The notes beneath the pieces are model-generated. The model was given only the letters and a program-made list of their open reading frames with translations, had not been told where the DNA came from and did no database searches. The position numbers and the translations under genes were made by a program. A stretch of DNA of 7,132 nt from DASRJX01 sp035649235 (lineage in GTDB: Bacteria; Acidobacteriota; Polarisedimenticolia; Gp22-AA2), in contig DASRJX010000056.1 in NCBI GenBank assembly GCA_035649235.1, forward strand, positions 1 to 7,132, written 5' to 3'. Positions 1 through 6,007 of this stretch are shown here, one piece after another. Every line of letters starts with the position of its first letter. Positions within the stretch are counted from its first letter, which is position 1.

Positions 1-185
1 CGACGGTCGCGCAGCTGGCCGCGACCGAGACGATCGAGCGCGATCTCTTCCCGGCTCTCAAGGCCTGGGACGGCCTCCTGAACGATCTAAAGGCGCTCAA
101 TTCCAGCCTGAGGCTCGCCGGCCTGCCGGTGCTCGATCCGCACCGGAAGTCGCGGAAGGGTGAGCACGCGGGGCACCAGGAGTAG
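1..185 (+). CDS. C-terminal fragment of a probable BNR/VPS10-repeat (sortilin-like, 'glycosyl hydrolase'-annotated) protein
   Basis: An open frame enters from the left edge (first full codon at position 3) and ends at a TAG at 183-185, giving 60 residues. The fragment is helical-looking and ends W-x-x-L-x-x-D-L-x-A-L-N-x-x-L-R-x-A-G-L-P followed by a basic, histidine-rich tail (HRKSRKGEHAGHQE). From memory, that pattern resembles the helical C-terminus of large exported BNR/WD40-like repeat proteins common in Acidobacteriota and often annotated as glycosyl hydrolases. The repeat domain itself lies outside the window, so the family is a pattern-based inference. The gene converges on the phosphatase gene, with only 19 bases between the two stop codons, and I see no clear terminator hairpin there. 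The reading frame is well supported; the product name is not. Confidence 0.5.
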   Translation, partial: TVAQLAATETIERDLFPALKAWDGLLNDLKALNSSLRLAGLPVLDPHRKSRKGEHAGHQE

Positions 186-204
186 CCGGGCCTTTCGTGT
201 CGTT

Positions 205-2277
205 CTAAAGCGAGAGCGCGGGATCGCCTTCGGCGACGCGCTGCTCAAGGCGCGGCCTCTCCCCCTTCTTCCACAACGGCGCGCGGTGCACGACCCGGTA
301 CCGGAGCGGCCCGCCGTCGGGGCTTTCGGCGCGCTCGAGCGGACGCGGGATGCACACGAACTCGCATTCGAGCGCGTCGGACGACACCCGCACCGTGGCG
401 TACCCGTGTCCACCCATGTCGACGAACGACAGGTGCGGGGAGAGAGCCGGATTCGAGACCCGTCGCGCGGCTTCGAGGTCGGCGCTTCTCTGGTATTCGA
501 GACAGGAGCGCACGCCGTGGCGCAGGAGCAGGTTCACCGCCGCTTCAGGCTTCGGCCGCCCCGGCCGGTCGATGAGATAGAGAGCGCGCAGCGGGTGATC
601 CTTCGGGAAACGATGCTCGAGCGCTTCGGGCAGGCCGGGGGCCGATATCGAGCCGGTGATGAACGCCACGCCCACCGGCTCGAACGGCGCGGGCGGCAGC
701 GCTTTCGCGGCGAGCCCCGCCCAGAAGCTGTGCCGATCCCCCGCCACCGTGGCAAAGCCCGTGATGCCGGCCGCGCGCACCAGGTCGTAGATCTCGGCGC
801 GCTCCACGTAGGCGGCGCTGTGGTCCCCGCCGCCGAATCCCGCGTAGCCCGCGCCGGGCCAGGGGGCTGACGGTCCGGGTGGCAGGTTCTGCGGGTCGGC
901 GCGCCAGTCGAGCGTGCCGAGCGAGTTGCCCCAGATCTTCCAGGTGGCCACGGACGTCCTCAGACGCTCGAGGAACCACGCTTTCTGCTCGGCTCCCAGA
1001 ATGGTCTGCGGGGGCTCGTCCTTGCGGAAATTGGCGACCTCGACGTCGCCCACGCGGAGGCTGGCCGGCGGCCGACTGCCGGCCCAGGCCCGGCCGGCGT
1101 CGAGGATCTCCATGACCTCCTGGGGCAGAAGATCCGGGAACGCTTCGCTCGCGAACGCCGCCGCTTCGGGCCGGCCCGTCGGTTCCTCCGAGCGATAACT
1201 GTGCTGATCCGTGATGAGGAGGTCGACGTTCCGCCCGAAGCGCAGCGCGCGGTAGCCGGTCAGGCTCGCGATCGCGATCCGGTTGTTGGGCTCGTCGCCG
1301 AGCCCCTGCGCGTCGAAGCGCGTGACCGGCGTGTCTACGACGCGCGGCGCCGCGAAGCGCTCCAGCGACGCCCCACCCGGCTGTCGCACGCGCGCCGGCT
1401 GGTACTCGAACCACGCCTGGTTCGCCGCCACCTTGCGGGTCTGCGCAGGGCGCGTCGTGCCACCGAACACCTGCATCGACTGCCAGCCGAGCCAGGAGAA
1501 CTCGTGGTTGTCCCACATCGCGACGAACGGCCAGCGCGCCCGCGCGTCCTGCAGGTCCTCGTCGTGCAGGTAGGCGCGGTAGACCGCCCGGTAGTCCTCG
1601 ACCGTGACCGGGACGTGGAAGTCGGAGATCTTCTCGCCGTGCGGATAGCGCACGAGATCGCGCAGCCGCCTGTCATACATGCCTTGCGGCCGATCCTCCG
1701 GATACCAGACCACCTCGTAGATGAAGTCTCCGAGGTGCAGCACGAAGTCGAGCCGCTCGGCGGCCGCGGCCTTCTCGTCCTCGAAGATCATGCGCCGGTA
1801 GGCGTTCTGCGCCCCCTGACAGACGTTCTGGCAGGAGACGAACGCGAACCGCACCGGGCGCGCATCGTCGGCGGCGGGGGCCGTCAGGGTGCGGCCGACG
1901 CGGCTGCCCGCGCCGCTCCGGTCGGTGAAGCGATACCAGTACTCGCGCGCCGGCTGCAGACCGCCGACCAGGATGCGGCAGGTCCAGTCGGATGCGGCGC
2001 TGACGCGGGCCTTCGCGGTCGCGACGACGCGAAGGAACTGCGCGTCCTCGGCCACTTCGACCGTCAGCCGGGTGTCCTCCGCGTCGGCGAACAGGCGCCG
2101 GGTCCACAGGACGACGCTGTCCGGCTGCGGATCGCCGGACGCGACGCCTTCCGGGTACCGATCGCGCCGCTCGCGCCACGCGGTTCTGGAAGAGCGAGCC
2201 TCCGTTTCACCCCAGGCGAGTGTCGCGCCCAGGGCGGCGGCATGGGTCAGAAACTGGCGCCGGGTCGGTCGGTTCAT
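205..2277 (-). CDS. phoD: PhoD-family alkaline phosphatase / phosphodiesterase, Tat-exported
   Basis: This 690-residue protein has the layout of the PhoD family: metal-dependent (Fe/Ca in characterised members) phosphomonoesterases and phosphodiesterases acting outside the cytoplasmic membrane. The N-terminus carries a twin-arginine signal (T-R-R-Q-F-L, residues 5-10) and a hydrophobic stretch to about residue 22. The N-terminal PhoD domain follows, with ASGDPQPDSVVLWTR at 46-60. The metallophosphatase core shows FVSCQ (146-150; Cys149 fits the iron-ligand cysteine), HLGDFIYE (181-188; Asp184, Tyr187), WDNHE (255-259), ITDQHSYRS (355-363), a W-K-I-W-G-N-S segment (446-452) and AGDRH (512-516; Asp514, His516). 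The length exceeds the roughly 500-580 residues usual for PhoD, partly through loops near 290-345 and 455-490 and a long tail after 550. The ATG at 2277 is chosen because it puts the Tat motif at the N-terminus; an in-frame start at 2442 would bury it. No strong Shine-Dalgarno sequence precedes 2277. The family call is firm; the substrate is unknown. Confidence 0.92.
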   Translation of the reverse strand: MNRPTRRQFLTHAAALGATLAWGETEARSSRTAWRERRDRYPEGVASGDPQPDSVVLWTRRLFADAEDTRLTVEVAEDAQFLRVVATAKARVSAASDWTCRILVGGLQPAREYWYRFTDRSGAGSRVGRTLTAPAADDARPVRFAFVSCQNVCQGAQNAYRRMIFEDEKAAAAERLDFVLHLGDFIYEVVWYPEDRPQGMYDRRLRDLVRYPHGEKISDFHVPVTVEDYRAVYRAYLHDEDLQDARARWPFVAMWDNHEFSWLGWQSMQVFGGTTRPAQTRKVAANQAWFEYQPARVRQPGGASLERFAAPRVVDTPVTRFDAQGLGDEPNNRIAIASLTGYRALRFGRNVDLLITDQHSYRSEEPTGRPEAAAFASEAFPDLLPQEVMEILDAGRAWAGSRPPASLRVGDVEVANFRKDEPPQTILGAEQKAWFLERLRTSVATWKIWGNSLGTLDWRADPQNLPPGPSAPWPGAGYAGFGGGDHSAAYVERAEIYDLVRAAGITGFATVAGDRHSFWAGLAAKALPPAPFEPVGVAFITGSISAPGLPEALEHRFPKDHPLRALYLIDRPGRPKPEAAVNLLLRHGVRSCLEYQRSADLEAARRVSNPALSPHLSFVDMGGHGYATVRVSSDALECEFVCIPRPLERAESPDGGPLRYRVVHRAPLWKKGERPRLEQRVAEGDPALSL

Positions 2278-2424
2278 GGCCGATGGTACCGCGAGCCAGG
2301 CATGACCGCGATCGGCCGTTTCAAGTGGTCGGAACCAAGGACCGGTGGTAGCATCCTTTTTGTATTGAACCACTCCGCGTCGGCGGGGATCACGATGCGC
2401 CCACGTCCCATGGAGGCGCAGGCC

Positions 2425-2490
2425 ATGACGCAGACATCGCAATTCCTCGCGGTCGTACTCCTGTCGTGGCCGGTGCGGCCAACGGCCTGA
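2425..2490 (+). CDS. Possible 21-residue leader peptide or small hydrophobic protein upstream of the YtxH gene
   Basis: A short frame starts at an ATG (2425-2427) preceded by GGAGG at 2412-2416, an 8-base spacing that suits initiation. It encodes MTQTSQFLAVVLLSWPVRPTA and stops at TGA 2488-2490, 47 bases before the YtxH start. The middle (FLAVVLLSW) is hydrophobic and could be half of a membrane segment. It has no run of a single amino acid that would suggest classical attenuation. It may be translated as a leader, be a remnant of a signal peptide, or be chance. An upstream in-frame ATG at 2395-2397 lacks a comparable ribosome-binding site. Confidence 0.25.
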   Translation: MTQTSQFLAVVLLSWPVRPTA

Positions 2491-2525
2491 CGCTCGTCGC
2501 CGGACCGGCGCGGATCAACGCCAAG

Positions 2526-2532
2526 AAAGGAG
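2526..2532 (+). promoter_or_regulatory. Ribosome-binding site of the YtxH gene
   Basis: AAAGGAG lies 5 bases before the ATG at 2538. It fixes this ATG as the start rather than the in-frame ATG at 2466, whose extra 24 residues would be placed ahead of the membrane segment. Confidence 0.75.
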
Positions 2533-2537
2533 TCACC

Positions 2538-2807
2538 ATGAGTGATAAGACTGGTCTTGTGTTGTGTTTCGTGGTCGGTGCGGCGGCCGGAGCGGCCGTC
2601 GCTCTTCTGACCGCCCCGCGGCCAGGCCGCGAGACGCGCCGGAAGCTGAAGCAGTTCACCAGCGACTTTGCCGACCGGGCCGTCCGCGTGCCGCCTGCCG
2701 TCACGGAGGCCTACCGGCGGGCGACAGCGGCCGGCAAGGAAGCCTTCGTCAGCGCACTCGCAACGCCCGCCGGACCAATCGCGAAGGCGGTGTCGTCGCA
2801 GCACTGA
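2538..2807 (+). CDS. YtxH domain-containing small membrane protein
   Basis: This 89-residue protein has one N-terminal hydrophobic segment (about residues 6-25, small-residue rich: VVGAAAGAAVALLTAP) followed at once by the basic motif APRPGRETRRKL (26-37). That is the hallmark of the YtxH / gas-vesicle-protein-like family, whose usual form is a short membrane helix, an A-P-x-x-G-x-E-T-R-x-x-L element and an amphipathic helical tail. The tail here (38-89) is helix-compatible with alternating charge and alanine. Members are often stress-induced or envelope-associated, but their biochemical role is not established. A clear AAAGGAG precedes the ATG. The gene stands alone on the plus strand, divergent from the phosphatase and convergent with the dehydrogenase, and a hairpin follows its stop after about 42 bases. 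Confidence 0.85.
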   Translation: MSDKTGLVLCFVVGAAAGAAVALLTAPRPGRETRRKLKQFTSDFADRAVRVPPAVTEAYRRATAAGKEAFVSALATPAGPIAKAVSSQH

Positions 2808-2849
2808 GCCGGCGACAGTCTGATCGTCGGGTTACTTCGAATCAACGGA

Positions 2850-2879
2850 CCCGGCGACCGCGAGTGGCGCGGCGCCGGG
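2850..2879. terminator. Strong GC hairpin, probable bidirectional terminator between convergent genes
   Basis: The arms CCCGGCG-A-CCGCG (2850-2862) and CGCGGCGCCGGG (2868-2879) pair over 12 base pairs with one bulged A (2857) and a 5-base loop AGTGG. It lies 42 bases past the YtxH stop (+) and 5 bases past the dehydrogenase stop (-), where a shared terminator would be expected. On the plus strand it is followed by CCCTTTC, so the T-tract is poor, and on the minus strand by TCCGTTGATT. It may therefore work as an imperfect intrinsic terminator or as a 3'-end stabilising hairpin. Confidence 0.65.
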
Positions 2880-2884
2880 CCCTT

Positions 2885-3901
2885 TCAGCGCCCCATCGTC
2901 AGAACGACGCGGAAGCGTGCCTTGCCGCTCATCATGCGGTCGAAGGCTTCGGAGGCCCGCTCCAGCGGGAAGGTCTCGATCATCGGCCGCACGCCGGTCC
3001 GCGCGCTGAAGGCGAGCGTGTCCTGGATATCGATCGAGGTCCCGGAGTACCAGCCCTTGATCGATCGGCAGCCCGCCAGCAGCCACACGGGAGAGACCTG
3101 CATCGTGGGGGCCGCCCCGACGACCAGCAGGGTTCCGTGGACGGCCAGCCCGCCCTGCACGGCGCTCATCGCCTCGCCGCTGGTCGCCGTCGCCAGGATG
3201 ACCTTGGCTCCGCCCAGCTTCAGGAGCTCCGCCGCAGGATCCTGGGCCTGACTGTCGATGTAGACCGAGGCGCCCAGCTTCCGGGCCAGTGGCTCCTTGT
3301 CCTTGCCGCGCGCGATGGCGACCGCATGGAAGCCCATCTTGGCGGCGTACTGGACTCCGAGGTGGCCGAGACCACCCAAGCCGAGCACGGCGGCGACGTC
3401 CCCGGGCCGCGCGGCGCTGTTGCGGAGAGCGTTGAACGTGGTGAGGCCGGCGCACATGAGGGGGGCCGCCTCGGCGGGAGCGAGATCGGCCGGCAGGCGC
3501 GCGACGGCGCTCGCTGGAGCGATCAGGTAGTCCGCATAACCGCCGTCCGAGGTGATGCCGGTGACCTGACCGGTCACGCACGCGAAGAAGTCCCCACGAC
3601 GGCACGGGTCGCAATGCCCGCAGTACCCGCCGTTCCACCCGACGCCCACCTTCTGGCCCGGCTCCCACCCCGTGACCCCGCGGCCGACCGCGTCGACGAC
3701 CCCGGCCACCTCGTGACCGGGGACTCGGGGGTGCACCATCCCCGGGTACGTTCCCTGCTGGGTGAGCGCATCGCTGTGGCAGATGCCGCAGGCCTGCACC
3801 TGAATCCGCAGCGACCCCTCAGCCGCTTCCGGGATCCGCCGCTCCACCACTTCGAAGGACCCGTTCGGACGGGTCACCTGGACCGCTCGCATGGTCGCCA
3901 T
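2885..3901 (-). CDS. Zinc-dependent medium-chain alcohol dehydrogenase
   Basis: This 338-residue protein is a medium-chain, zinc-dependent alcohol dehydrogenase that interconverts alcohols and aldehydes or ketones with NAD(P) in the cytoplasm. Catalytic zinc ligands are visible: Cys41 in CGICHSD (38-44), the His63-Glu64 pair in PGHEVAG (61-67), and Cys150. The structural zinc lobe has all four cysteines: Cys94, Cys97, Cys100 and Cys108. The Rossmann domain carries GLGGLG (174-179). At the end of the next strand (AIAR, about 195-198) an acidic residue is absent and an arginine is present, which hints at NADP preference; this is inference. Length and domain order match the AdhP/cinnamyl-alcohol-type group. 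The start at 3901 is supported by AAGGGAG 5 bases upstream; ATG 3892 is an alternative without that spacing. The upstream gene ends 11 bases before this start, so the two are probably co-translated. The substrate cannot be told from the sequence. Confidence 0.93.
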   Translation of the reverse strand: MATMRAVQVTRPNGSFEVVERRIPEAAEGSLRIQVQACGICHSDALTQQGTYPGMVHPRVPGHEVAGVVDAVGRGVTGWEPGQKVGVGWNGGYCGHCDPCRRGDFFACVTGQVTGITSDGGYADYLIAPASAVARLPADLAPAEAAPLMCAGLTTFNALRNSAARPGDVAAVLGLGGLGHLGVQYAAKMGFHAVAIARGKDKEPLARKLGASVYIDSQAQDPAAELLKLGGAKVILATATSGEAMSAVQGGLAVHGTLLVVGAAPTMQVSPVWLLAGCRSIKGWYSGTSIDIQDTLAFSARTGVRPMIETFPLERASEAFDRMMSGKARFRVVLTMGR

Positions 3902-3906
3902 GTTGT

Positions 3907-3913
3907 CTCCCTT
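3907..3913 (-). promoter_or_regulatory. Ribosome-binding site of the alcohol dehydrogenase, overlapping the upstream stop codon
   Basis: On the minus strand the sequence reads TGAAGGGAG: the A of the upstream gene's TGA stop (3915-3913) is the first base of AAGGGAG, which sits 5 bases before the dehydrogenase ATG. Ribosomes ending the upstream gene stop on top of this site, a layout that favours translational coupling. Confidence 0.7.
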
Positions 3914-4287
3914 CAGTACCCGCCCCCGCCGCCGTTGTCGTCACCACCGTGGTTGCTCACCGCGACGGCGATCGCGGCGACGCCCACGACGATCCCCACG
4001 ATGATCCACGTCTTCTTCGAGGTGCTGTAGCTGGACCAGCCCGACGAGGCCTGGGCGCTCAGCCCTGCGGCATGGAACGTGTGGCGCGACGCCACCGCGG
4101 CGCCGGGAGCCGGAGTCGGAAGACACCGCTCCAGATCGAAACTCTCGAAGCCCGCAGGCACCGTCCCGGGATCGCTCCAGCGCGACGCGACGACCGTTTT
4201 GTCGTCCGCCAGGAGCGGGTGCGGCAGGCTCGAGAGCAGGGTGAGGCCGAGACCGAGATACGCCACGGCTGTACGGATCCGGCGCAT
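3913..4287 (-). CDS. Small exported protein with C-terminal membrane segment and glycine-rich tail, unknown function
   Basis: This 124-residue protein is not recognised. The N-terminus is a good Sec-type signal peptide (MRRIR, then hydrophobic residues 8-22, with likely cleavage after PLLA at about 27, before DDK). A roughly 65-residue polar region follows, with one mature cysteine (Cys55), a serine-rich stretch (SSGWSSYSTSKK, 81-92), a strong hydrophobic helix (94-110, WIIVGIVVGVAAIAVAV) and the tail NHGGDDNGGGGGY. Small proteins with a KKTW-type boundary before such a helix and a short Gly/Asp tail recur in Acidobacteriota-like genomes, from memory and without an assigned role. The start is set at 4287 because AAGGAGG lies 9 bases upstream; the ATG at 4296 would abut that site. 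The next gene, the dehydrogenase, follows after 11 bases. It is probably anchored in the inner membrane with its middle part in the periplasm. Confidence 0.75.
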   Translation of the reverse strand: MRRIRTAVAYLGLGLTLLSSLPHPLLADDKTVVASRWSDPGTVPAGFESFDLERCLPTPAPGAAVASRHTFHAAGLSAQASSGWSSYSTSKKTWIIVGIVVGVAAIAVAVSNHGGDDNGGGGGY

Positions 4288-4296
4288 GATGATCAT

Positions 4297-4303
4297 CCTC
4301 CTT
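4297..4303 (-). promoter_or_regulatory. Ribosome-binding site that decides the start of the small exported protein
   Basis: AAGGAGG on the minus strand is followed directly by ATGATCATCATG. The first ATG (4296) has zero spacing and is not usable with this site; the second (4287) has 9 bases of spacing. This selects 4287 and puts the signal peptide at the N-terminus. Confidence 0.7.
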
Positions 4304-4347
4304 GATGGCGCCGCGACCGGGTCCCTCGTCCTCCGGTCGTGGACGTG

Positions 4348-4375
4348 TCCCAGTGTGACCCACACACGCTTGGGA
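4348..4375 (-). promoter_or_regulatory. Imperfect inverted repeat in the leader of the small exported protein gene
   Basis: TCCCA (4348-4352) pairs with TGGGA (4371-4375) and GTGTG (4353-4357) can pair with CACAC nearby (about 4363-4367), leaving unpaired bases on one side. It lies 31 bases past the glycosyltransferase stop and 61 bases before the start at 4287. A TTGCCA (4376-4381, minus strand) beside it resembles a -35 box, but no good -10 follows. It could be an operator or a weak terminator without a T-tract. Confidence 0.25.
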
Positions 4376-4405
4376 TGGCAAATCGCAGGAGTGACTGGCA
4401 GGTCG

Positions 4406-5944
4406 TTACTTGCCGGATGGCGGGGCGTGGCGGTCGAACACCATCACGATCGCGCCGGTGTGACTCTCCTGGTGGGCGACCTCGTATCCCTGCGACAGGA
4501 TCGTCTCCACGATCCAGGTGTGCGGCGGGATCGGGCCGCGGATGGCGACGTAGACGAGCCGCGGGTACCCCTGGGCGAGCAGGGGCTGGAGCTGCTCCGC
4601 GACCACCGAACGGTCGCTCTCGAACGAGGCCCCTCGCCAGGTTTCGCGCAGCACCAGCGTGCCCGGCCGGTCCGGCTCCGCGTAGAAGCCGTTGGTGGAA
4701 TCCGGCACCTCCACGAGGTGCACGGGCCAGCGTCCGTAGTAGCCGACGGCGTAATTGGACCAGGGGTAGATGACCAGCGCGTCCTCGTCACGCACCAGCT
4801 TGTTGACTGTCTCCATCGTCTCCCACGAGCCGGTGTCCGGATAGTCCGGACGTATCCCGCGGAGGGAGACGAAACAGATGCCGAGCGATGCCACCGCCAC
4901 GGCGGGCGTCAGGAAGCGGCCCAGGCGCCCTTCCGTCCTCGCCGCCACCGCGACCAGGAGGATCGAGACGGGAGCGATGTACAGGTCGGTCCGGCCGCCG
5001 CCGATGGGATAGAGACGGAGCCCGGATGCCACGATGACCACCAGGTAGAGGCCCAGGAGCGCGATCCCGAGCGGACGCCACGTCGGCCGGCGGAGGAGCC
5101 GGAACAGACCCACGGGGACGAGCACGGCGAGCCAGCCGAAATGCTCCGGGAAGGCGTTCGTGAACAGCCTCGATCCGAGATGAACCATGAAGGAGGCGGC
5201 GCCGGCGGCGCTCTCCGTCGGCAGGTAGAAGTTCCTCCAGTGATGATAGAGGCTGGGATTTCCCCGGCCGAGCATCAGGAACCAGCAGAGGGCCAGTGCG
5301 GCCAGATTGAAGCCGACCCAGACGACGAGAAGCCGGCGCCGCGGCGCGACCTCCGCCCGGGCGCCCTCCAGGGTCATCGACAGGCCGATGGCGTTCACCA
5401 GGAGCAGGGCGAGGAACAACGAGATGAAGGAGACGGGCAGAAGCAGCACGGCGCCGGCCGCGAGACAGGCGAAGCGCGACAGGGCCGGGGTGCTCAGACA
5501 GGCCGCGGCCAGCGACAGCAGGACGAGGGTGACGAGCGCGTCCAGCGTGAACTGCTTGACCCGCACACTGTAAGTGGCGAGGAGCGGGTTGGCGGCCAGG
5601 ATCGCGGCGGCGGCGAAACCCAGCGCGTGGCTGCCGGTCAGCCGGAGCGCCAGCACACCCAGCAGGAGGATCGCCAGGAGCCCCGCGAGGAACGGGACGA
5701 GCTGCAGCTGCCATTCTCCCTCTCCCAGGAGCGCGGTCGCCGACCGCAGGGCAAGGATGAAGCCCGGGGACGCGGGCAGCTTGCCCAGGAACAGGAGCGG
5801 CAGCGTCGCGTGCCGGACCAGGAGAGCCACCCATTCATCGTCGAGCCAGAGCGAGGGCGGGCTGAAGGCGGACAGCCGGAGGAGCAGGGATCCGAGGGAC
5901 AGGGACGCCATGCCGCAGGCGAAGAGCAGCCACGGCACGCGCAC
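4406..5944 (-). CDS. GT-C type membrane glycosyltransferase, GT39/ArnT-like (dolichyl-phosphate-mannose-type family)
   Basis: This 512-residue polytopic membrane protein has about ten or more hydrophobic helices spread over residues 4-360, then a soluble C-terminal part (about 365-512). The first outside loop carries the acidic motif WLDDEW (33-38), typical of the GT-C catalytic aspartates. After the next helices, YSVRVKQF (125-132) matches the family's Y-S-x-x-x-R/K-x-x region. Such enzymes transfer a sugar from a polyprenyl-phosphate donor to a lipid or protein acceptor on the periplasmic side. Donor and acceptor cannot be told here. The C-terminal part (DALVIYPWSNYAVGYYG, 388-404) resembles the periplasmic domain of related proteins. 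The start is uncertain: GTG 5944 is chosen because it includes the full first helix; GTG 5938 and ATG 5911 are alternatives, the latter cutting the helix. None has a Shine-Dalgarno sequence, and a hairpin covers 5944. The gene lies 63 bases downstream of the four-cysteine protein, probably in one transcript. Confidence 0.83.
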   Translation of the reverse strand: MRVPWLLFACGMASLSLGSLLLRLSAFSPPSLWLDDEWVALLVRHATLPLLFLGKLPASPGFILALRSATALLGEGEWQLQLVPFLAGLLAILLLGVLALRLTGSHALGFAAAAILAANPLLATYSVRVKQFTLDALVTLVLLSLAAACLSTPALSRFACLAAGAVLLLPVSFISLFLALLLVNAIGLSMTLEGARAEVAPRRRLLVVWVGFNLAALALCWFLMLGRGNPSLYHHWRNFYLPTESAAGAASFMVHLGSRLFTNAFPEHFGWLAVLVPVGLFRLLRRPTWRPLGIALLGLYLVVIVASGLRLYPIGGGRTDLYIAPVSILLVAVAARTEGRLGRFLTPAVAVASLGICFVSLRGIRPDYPDTGSWETMETVNKLVRDEDALVIYPWSNYAVGYYGRWPVHLVEVPDSTNGFYAEPDRPGTLVLRETWRGASFESDRSVVAEQLQPLLAQGYPRLVYVAIRGPIPPHTWIVETILSQGYEVAHQESHTGAIVMVFDRHAPPSGK

Positions 5945-5961
5945 CGGGGCGGCGCCCGGTG
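5942..5961 (-). promoter_or_regulatory. Perfect hairpin containing the probable GTG start of the glycosyltransferase
   Basis: On the minus-strand mRNA, CACCGGG, loop CGCCGC and CCCGGTG form a 7-base-pair perfect stem. The last three bases (5944-5942) are the proposed GTG start. A second, shorter hairpin (TCGGG/CCCGA, 5973-5989, 7-base loop) lies just upstream. The pair could limit initiation of the glycosyltransferase or partly terminate transcription after the small gene; there is no T-tract. Confidence 0.45.
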
Positions 5962-6007
5962 CGGACGGCGAATCGGGTTCGGATCCCGAGGCGGCGGCGA
6001 GGCTGAT

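Larger units (their letters stand above)
2278..2537. promoter_or_regulatory. Divergent intergenic region between phoD and the YtxH gene
   Basis: These 260 bases must hold the promoters for both flanking genes. The only AT-rich patch is at about 2352-2370 (ATCCTTTTTGTATTGAAC), the likeliest promoter site. A TTGAAC at 2365-2370 (+) could be a -35 element, but no good -10 follows at 16-18 bases. On the minus strand TACAAA within the same patch resembles a -10 but lacks a matching -35. Individual promoter elements are therefore not assigned. Confidence 0.35.

Noticed and set aside
545..1516. A 323-codon minus-strand frame inside phoD.
   Set aside because: It is a different frame of the same strand as phoD, with Arg/Gly/Ala-rich composition and no motif.
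2278..2442. An N-terminal extension of phoD starting at 2442.
   Set aside because: It would place 55 residues ahead of the Tat signal and cross the AT-rich patch that probably holds the promoters.
1201..2490. A 429-codon plus-strand frame antisense to phoD.
   Set aside because: No recognisable domain, Arg/Val/Asp-rich composition, and the opposite strand encodes a clear PhoD. Only its last 22 codons, which have their own ribosome-binding site, are considered separately.
2564..4030. A 488-codon plus-strand frame across the YtxH gene and antisense to the dehydrogenase.
   Set aside because: It overlaps YtxH in another frame, runs through the terminator hairpin and covers a gene with intact zinc-binding motifs; its composition is that of a shadow frame.
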